Assembly: GCA_016185105.1 (NCBI GenBank)
Contig: JACPOE010000002.1
Coordinates: forward strand, 1-43,846
DNA length: 43,846 bases
Origin: Bdellovibrio sp.
GTDB lineage: Bacteria; Bdellovibrionota; UBA1018
Reading direction: 5' to 3'
Below the pieces are notes generated by a model, which was not told the DNA's origin, did not search any database, and was given only the letters and a program-made list of their open reading frames with translations. Positions 39,601 through 43,846 of this stretch are shown piece after piece (position 1 is the first letter of the stretch; the number at the start of each line of letters is the position of its first letter). A program made the translations under genes and the position numbers.

Positions 39601-40392
39601 CTAAAACAACGGCAACAGGCCCTTTTTGAGCTTAATTTCCGCATCAGACGAGCGCAGGTAGCGCGGATAAATTTCCAGAGCAGGCCGAGCCCGCCCCGCC
39701 CTAAACCCTTCCCAAGCTAACTGCGCCAGATACCGACCTTGGATCCTCGGCGTCACATCTGGAAGCGACTTGAGACGTTTATTTTGAGGCAAAAGCGCCC
39801 ATGACTCGGGATACCTTTCAGTCCCCTCTCCAAGGGCAATCCATTCTTTTTCTTTTGAGGCTTTCATGTCCTTCAAAAAAGCTTCAATAAAGCTTTCGGG
39901 AGTCAGCACGGCTTCTTGAACCTTCTTTTCATAGGCTTGACGCCTGAAATCAGAGGCTTTTCCCCAGGTTACAAAGAGTTCGCCCTTGCATGCATCTGTT
40001 GCCCCGACAATCCAAGGATCAGAATCCTCTTTAGCTGCATAGTGAAACGAAAGAGGTCTAACCAGCGCACAAAGGCTAGAAACCCCGACTATGGGCTTTT
40101 CCAAAGTCTGTCCGAGCGTTCGGGCTGTTGCCAATCCTATTCTCAGACCAGTAAAACTTCCTGGACCTACCCCGACGCCAAAAAGGTCAAGGTCATCTAA
40201 TTTCCACTGGGCAGACGAAAGACATTCGTGAATACCCCACAAGAGTCCTTCCGAGTGAACCCCAGCATTCACGTTTAGGGTCATTTCAGCAACTAGGCGA
40301 ACATCCTTCCATCGACAATCTTTACGATCGGTCCATTCAAGCGCAGCAATCGAACCTGATTTTGTGGAGGTGTCCCAAGCCAAAAGTTTCAT
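39601..40392 (-). CDS. tsaB: tRNA threonylcarbamoyladenosine biosynthesis protein TsaB
   Basis: 263 residues, slightly longer than the usual ~230. The N-terminal ASKHA motif is LLAWDTSTKSGSIAAL. Then HSEGLLWGIHECL (equivalent of HSExLLP) and FGVGVGPGSFTGLRIGLATARTLGQ are diagnostic. With TsaD and TsaE it installs the t6A modification at A37 of ANN-decoding tRNAs. It lies between rseP (36-base gap) and pssA (37-base gap) in the envelope/lipid run. Confidence 0.94.
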   Translation of the reverse strand: MKLLAWDTSTKSGSIAALEWTDRKDCRWKDVRLVAEMTLNVNAGVHSEGLLWGIHECLSSAQWKLDDLDLFGVGVGPGSFTGLRIGLATARTLGQTLEKPIVGVSSLCALVRPLSFHYAAKEDSDPWIVGATDACKGELFVTWGKASDFRRQAYEKKVQEAVLTPESFIEAFLKDMKASKEKEWIALGEGTERYPESWALLPQNKRLKSLPDVTPRIQGRYLAQLAWEGFRAGRARPALEIYPRYLRSSDAEIKLKKGLLPLF

Positions 40393-40428
40393 GTCATACT
40401 ACCCATCTCAAAGATCACTCTAAAATCT

Positions 40429-42105
40429 CTAGGAATAGAAGAGCCTAGCCAAATCATTGTGAAATGCCACGCCCATCAAGGCTAAAATAAGAATCAGACC
40501 CACGCCCTGCACTATTTCCATTTGCCTAAGAGTGAGCTGTTTGCCCCGGATCATCTCGATACCCAGCAGTAGGAGCTGCCCGCCATCTAAAACGGGGACT
40601 GGGAGAATATTGAGAACACCCAGTCCAATTGAAAACACCGCCATACTGGTTAAAAATGCAAAGAGTCCTCGCCTTAAAGACTCACCCGCAATTTTGCCAA
40701 TAGAAATCGGCCCACCAATCGTTCCCATGGAAACTGCACCGGTGATCATTTTTCTTAGTGAAACAAAGTTTTTCCAGGAAAAGGAGACCACTCGCTCCGT
40801 AGCTTTATAGATTAAGGTGAAAGGATTTAGCGTCCTTTCAATGAAGGTGGCTGGTTCAGCAAAAACCAGCTGAGGCATCACACCTATGGTGTATTGAACA
40901 GTTGGATTCAAAACCTGGTCCCGAGTTTGAGTTGCAGTCGGGATGAGATGAAGGGTGTACTTTTTCCCTTCCCTTTCTCCAACAAGTTCAACCTTTCCCT
41001 CTTTTTCACCAGACTTTTGCACAGCCTCCTTTAACTCAAAGAAGCTCTGAACCACTTGGCCACCAATTGCGACCAACCGATCTCCAGCTTTCACTCCACC
41101 CTGTTGTGCGGGAGACTTTTCGACCGTCTTTTCAACAAAAAGCTCTGAAGAATGTAACCCAAAATCATCACCCAGACTGAGACTGGCGGCAGGCTTCACC
41201 CAAGAAAGAGGAACGCCCCCTTTTTTCTTTTGACCGTGCGCCTGAGGTTCAAATGCTAGTTCAAAAGGCGATCCTGGAGTGATCTTGGCATAGATTCCTT
41301 CGATCTCTTCCCACGTGGATACTGCAATCTTATTGATAGAAAGAATCTTGTCCCCAGTCAAAATTCCAGCCTTGCCCGCAATCGACGCAGAATCCGAAAT
41401 GCCAACAATGTTTGACCTTGCAGCTGGAACCAGACCGTCGATGTCTCCGACTGCAGTAGATTCGCCGTAAATACTGTAACCAACATGACTTGTAGTTTGT
41501 GCAGAAATTGTAACCGGTTTAGTGCCTCCTGGGTGGAGAATTGTAAAGTCCAAGACTTTGCCAGGATTCTCATTCAGGGTGTAAAAGACCTCATCAAACC
41601 TTTTTACAGGCTTGTGATCGAGTTCAAGAATAAGGTCACCACTCTGGAATCCAAGCTTCTCGGCTTGCGAAGCTTTCACCACACGACCGATCACACTGGC
41701 CACCTGGGGCTCTCCCAAAGCCATCATGGTCATGAAAATAAATACTGCGAGGATAAAATTGAATAGCGGCCCACCCAGATAGATAAAAAATCTCTTCCAA
41801 GGTTTTTGTCGCAGCAGGGTACGCCCTAAATCTACTTCGCTGATGTTAGCGTCACGATCCTCACCCAACAGTTTTACGTACCCTCCCAAAGGTATCGCTG
41901 AGATTCGAAACTCGGTTTCACCCCACTGCCTTCCCCAAATCCGTGGACCGAAACCCACGGAAAACACCTCTGCTTTCACGTTGAAGAGCCGAGCCATGAT
42001 AAAATGCCCGAACTCGTGAAAAACTACCAAAGGCACTAAGATAATTACGAAAGCCAGCAAAGAGTGCAAAAAGCTGCCAAATGAATTTAACACCGTCAGC
42101 ACCAT
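40429..42105 (-). CDS. rseP: RIP zinc metalloprotease RseP (site-2 protease)
   Basis: 558 residues, longer than E. coli RseP (450). The zinc site HEFGH is at the N-terminal helix (VVFHEFGHFIMARL), with ARLFNVKAEVFSVGFGP after it, and the second active-site motif is VLDGGQLLLLGIEM near the C-terminus. Between them are two PDZ-like regions (each with a hydrophobic carboxylate-binding loop, such as KLGFQSGDLILELDHKPV) and a stretch that may hold a third. It cuts membrane-anchored anti-sigma factors and signal peptide remnants inside the inner membrane. A strong GGAGG lies 10 bases before the ATG. Confidence 0.94.
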   Translation of the reverse strand: MVLTVLNSFGSFLHSLLAFVIILVPLVVFHEFGHFIMARLFNVKAEVFSVGFGPRIWGRQWGETEFRISAIPLGGYVKLLGEDRDANISEVDLGRTLLRQKPWKRFFIYLGGPLFNFILAVFIFMTMMALGEPQVASVIGRVVKASQAEKLGFQSGDLILELDHKPVKRFDEVFYTLNENPGKVLDFTILHPGGTKPVTISAQTTSHVGYSIYGESTAVGDIDGLVPAARSNIVGISDSASIAGKAGILTGDKILSINKIAVSTWEEIEGIYAKITPGSPFELAFEPQAHGQKKKGGVPLSWVKPAASLSLGDDFGLHSSELFVEKTVEKSPAQQGGVKAGDRLVAIGGQVVQSFFELKEAVQKSGEKEGKVELVGEREGKKYTLHLIPTATQTRDQVLNPTVQYTIGVMPQLVFAEPATFIERTLNPFTLIYKATERVVSFSWKNFVSLRKMITGAVSMGTIGGPISIGKIAGESLRRGLFAFLTSMAVFSIGLGVLNILPVPVLDGGQLLLLGIEMIRGKQLTLRQMEIVQGVGLILILALMGVAFHNDLARLFYS

Positions 42106-42142
42106 GATTTCTGAACCTCCACGCTATTACTGAGGCAGACCC

Positions 42143-42976
42143 TCAGTTACCGAAAAGACGAACGCAGGCATACATCACCGGCAAACTAAAAACTACGCCG
42201 TCAAACCGGTCCAGAACACCACCGTGCCCTGGGAGAACACTTCCCGAATCCTTTGTTCCAAACGCCCTTTTAAACAGACTCTCACAGAGATCACCAATCT
42301 GGGAAATAACTCCCACTAAAATAGAGACCTCAAAGGCAGCAGACCAACTCAGTGCTTTAAAGAAAAATCCCTTAAAAATGAGAGCAACAAACGCGCCACA
42401 AAGAAGCCCGCCTACCGCTCCTTCGACAGTCTTTTTGGGGCTAATCGCTTCGTATAATTTCGTCTTCCCAAAGCGCTTACCGGCAAAATAAGCAGCTGTG
42501 TCACCGGTAAAAACAATCAACAAAAACAAAATCGACCATTCCCGACCATTTGCAGACTGATAAATTTTATAAAAATAAGCGGGAATTAGAACCAAGTAGA
42601 CGATCCCAAAAAGCGACAAGGCTAGCTCTCTAAAATGAATGATCAATTCCCCATTAAAACACCGATTAGCGGTCAGGAGAAAATATCCAAACAGAATTAC
42701 AAAAACCAAAGCAAGCAACGGAATATCGCCCTGCGATACCACCATGTCCAAAATGCTAACGAACCATCCTAAGGTCAATAGAATGTAACGTTTCTCTACT
42801 TTGTCGGGCATCGTTAGAACAATGCCCGTATATTCATAAAGCATTGCAATGGACATTAGAGTTATTAGAAAAAATATCGCGATCCAATTTCCATAGATCA
42901 AAACGGCTAGCAAGAAGAGGCCGCCAAGAACTCCAGTTGCCACCCTCTTTTTTAATTCGGGCGTAAATTCATTCAT
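42143..42976 (-). CDS. cdsA: Phosphatidate cytidylyltransferase
   Basis: 277 residues, about eight membrane helices. The C-terminal signature is SQIGDLCESLFKRAFGTKDSGSVLPGHGGVLDRFDG, matching the CdsA pattern S-x-x-GD-x-x-S-x-x-KR...PGHGGxxDRxD. It makes CDP-diacylglycerol from phosphatidic acid and CTP, the substrate of pssA in the same run. It overlaps uppS by 4 bases (ATGA). The dxr gene often found between cdsA and rseP is absent here. Confidence 0.95.
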   Translation of the reverse strand: MNEFTPELKKRVATGVLGGLFLLAVLIYGNWIAIFFLITLMSIAMLYEYTGIVLTMPDKVEKRYILLTLGWFVSILDMVVSQGDIPLLALVFVILFGYFLLTANRCFNGELIIHFRELALSLFGIVYLVLIPAYFYKIYQSANGREWSILFLLIVFTGDTAAYFAGKRFGKTKLYEAISPKKTVEGAVGGLLCGAFVALIFKGFFFKALSWSAAFEVSILVGVISQIGDLCESLFKRAFGTKDSGSVLPGHGGVLDRFDGVVFSLPVMYACVRLFGN

Positions 42977-43692
42977 GGTTTAACCCCCCCATATCGCCTA
43001 TCTCTCTTGTTATAAACTTCGATTGCAAGCCTAAGGTCACCTTCAGTAAAATCCGGCCAATGTTTTTCTAGAAACAAGAACTCAGCATATGCAGCCTGCC
43101 ACAGAAGGAAATTGCTCATTCGATATTCGCCACTCGTTCTAATAAAAAGATCTACTGGTGCTAAATCCATTAATTCAGCCGTCCAGAGGTATTTTTCCAT
43201 CAAAGCTTCGTTCATATCCTCGGGTCGAACTTTTCCCTCCTGGCAGTCCTTTGCAAAGAGCGCTGCAGCCCGCGTCAATTCCGTTCTGGACCCATAAGAA
43301 ATAGCTAAGGTCAGCTGGAGGCCCGTATTACCCGAGAGTTTTTGAATCAAATTATTCAATACCTCTCGTACATCCGAATCCAATCGTTCTAACTCCCCAA
43401 TTACCCGTAGCCGAACGTTTTCAGCGTACAGCTCTTCTCCCTCACGAATCACATATTTCTTGAGGAGCCTAAATAATACCTTGCGTTCGGCCTCAGGGCG
43501 ACTCCAGTTCTCAGTAGAAAAAGCGTAAAGAGTCAAAGCTTTGACTCCCAATTGACTCGCCTCTTTTACAATTCCTTTGACGCGCGAAGAACCGCGAACG
43601 TGACCAAATACACGAGGATAGCCTCTGCGCTGGGCCCAACGTCCGTTCCCATCCATAATGATAGCTATGTGTTTTGGAATGGTAAAGGGCAC
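42973..43692 (-). CDS. uppS: Undecaprenyl diphosphate synthase
   Basis: 239 residues from GTG 43692, 7 bases after the frr stop. Conserved blocks: IAIIMDGNGRWAQRRGYPR with the catalytic Asp14, KALTLYAFSTENWSRP, and DLFIRTSGEYRMSNFLLWQAAYAEF. It adds eight isoprene units to farnesyl diphosphate with cis geometry, giving the lipid carrier for peptidoglycan and for the flippase-dependent glycans encoded elsewhere in this window. There is no clear Shine-Dalgarno before GTG, so translation may be coupled to frr. Confidence 0.95.
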   Translation of the reverse strand: MPFTIPKHIAIIMDGNGRWAQRRGYPRVFGHVRGSSRVKGIVKEASQLGVKALTLYAFSTENWSRPEAERKVLFRLLKKYVIREGEELYAENVRLRVIGELERLDSDVREVLNNLIQKLSGNTGLQLTLAISYGSRTELTRAAALFAKDCQEGKVRPEDMNEALMEKYLWTAELMDLAPVDLFIRTSGEYRMSNFLLWQAAYAEFLFLEKHWPDFTEGDLRLAIEVYNKRDRRYGGVKP

Positions 43693-43699
43693 TGAAATC

Positions 43700-43846
43700 T
43701 CAGATCGTCATGATTTCTTTTTCTTTAACAGCAATAACCTTGTCAACTTCTGCGATTTTTTCGTCCGTCTTCTTCTGGACGAGATCTAGGGCCTTTTTTC
43801 CTTCATCTTCAGAAAATGCTTTGGCCTTTTCCTGCTTCTTTAACTC
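43700..43846 (-). CDS. frr: Ribosome recycling factor, C-terminal fragment
   Basis: The window edge cuts the gene; 48 residues and the TGA at 43700-43702 are present. The sequence EDEGKKALDLVQKKTDEK followed by IAEVDKVIAVKEKEIMTI matches the C-terminal helix of ribosome recycling factor, which normally ends KEKEIMEV or similar. RRF splits the post-termination ribosome together with EF-G. The order frr-uppS-cdsA-rseP is a widespread bacterial arrangement and supports the call. Confidence 0.9.
   Translation of the reverse strand, partial: ELKKQEKAKAFSEDEGKKALDLVQKKTDEKIAEVDKVIAVKEKEIMTI

Noticed and set aside
41311-41318. CCACGTGG, resembling the core of chromosomal parS
   Set aside because: The flanks do not match the 16-base parS consensus, and it sits within the rseP coding sequence as ordinary codons.
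1-43846. CRISPR arrays, tRNA or rRNA genes, insertion sequences, prophage
   Set aside because: On reading, I found no spaced direct repeats, cloverleaf-like tracts, transposase or phage genes. Nearly all bases are in supported genes, and no gap without a gene exceeds about 200 bases.

Overview
The window is a compact, gene-dense stretch of Gram-negative DNA with almost no non-coding space. The evidence for a diderm is an RseP site-2 protease, LolA-like and LolD/LolC-like proteins, a lipoprotein, beta-barrel candidates and a heptosyltransferase-like GT9. The mid-GC codon use and the gene repertoire (frr-uppS-cdsA-rseP-tsaB-pssA-asd block, ParA with a MerR-like head, DUF1460, 'CFIATAA' protein) suggest a deltaproteobacterial or Bdellovibrionota-type bacterium. 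That placement is an inference from gene content, not from a marker-gene search. No tRNA, rRNA, CRISPR, IS element or prophage was seen.

Region A (3-14289, + strand) is one long, tightly coupled run of genes, with repeated 4-base ATGA stop/start overlaps. It holds the end of an unknown gene, an extended SDR, a 706-residue protein whose C-terminal half resembles cyanobacterial acyl-ACP reductase, a broken DUF3419/BtaA-like gene, an OleC-like adenylate-forming enzyme, a UbiA-type prenyltransferase, a rifampin-phosphotransferase-like ATP/His dikinase and a GNAT-like protein. These are followed by an ABC ATPase and FtsX-type permease of the LolCDE/MacB kind, a LolA-like periplasmic protein and an outer-membrane beta-barrel candidate. 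The simplest reading is a pathway that makes an unusual lipid or prenyl-lipid and carries it across the periplasm to the outer membrane. This is the best candidate for an undescribed system in the window.

Region B (14286-20602, - strand) holds a K/D-rich lipoprotein and a surface-glycan cluster: sugar-nucleotide epimerase, Wzx-like flippase and two GT4-type glycosyltransferases. Divergent from it, 20732-23392 (+) encodes an ABC-2 exporter of one ATPase and two permeases. Next comes a parA-parB pair (23509-25501, +) with two copies of a 16-base palindrome, one upstream of parA and one inside it. It converges on, and overlaps, a DUF1460 amidase-like gene with a histone-like basic N-terminal tail. 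A FemAB-like gene and an MscS channel (+) follow.

Region C (43846-29174, - strand) is a long housekeeping and envelope run, in transcriptional order: frr (partial), uppS, cdsA, rseP, tsaB, pssA (frameshifted with an apparent internal deletion), asd, a 'CFIATAA' membrane protein, a beta-barrel candidate with an SYxExI repeat head, truA, a HAD-UbiA fusion, a GT9 glycosyltransferase, a GT-C-type membrane glycosyltransferase and tig, closed by a strong terminator. Two genes of lipid head-group chemistry (DUF3419 and pssA) show the same kind of lesion: loss of a few dozen codons plus a frame change.
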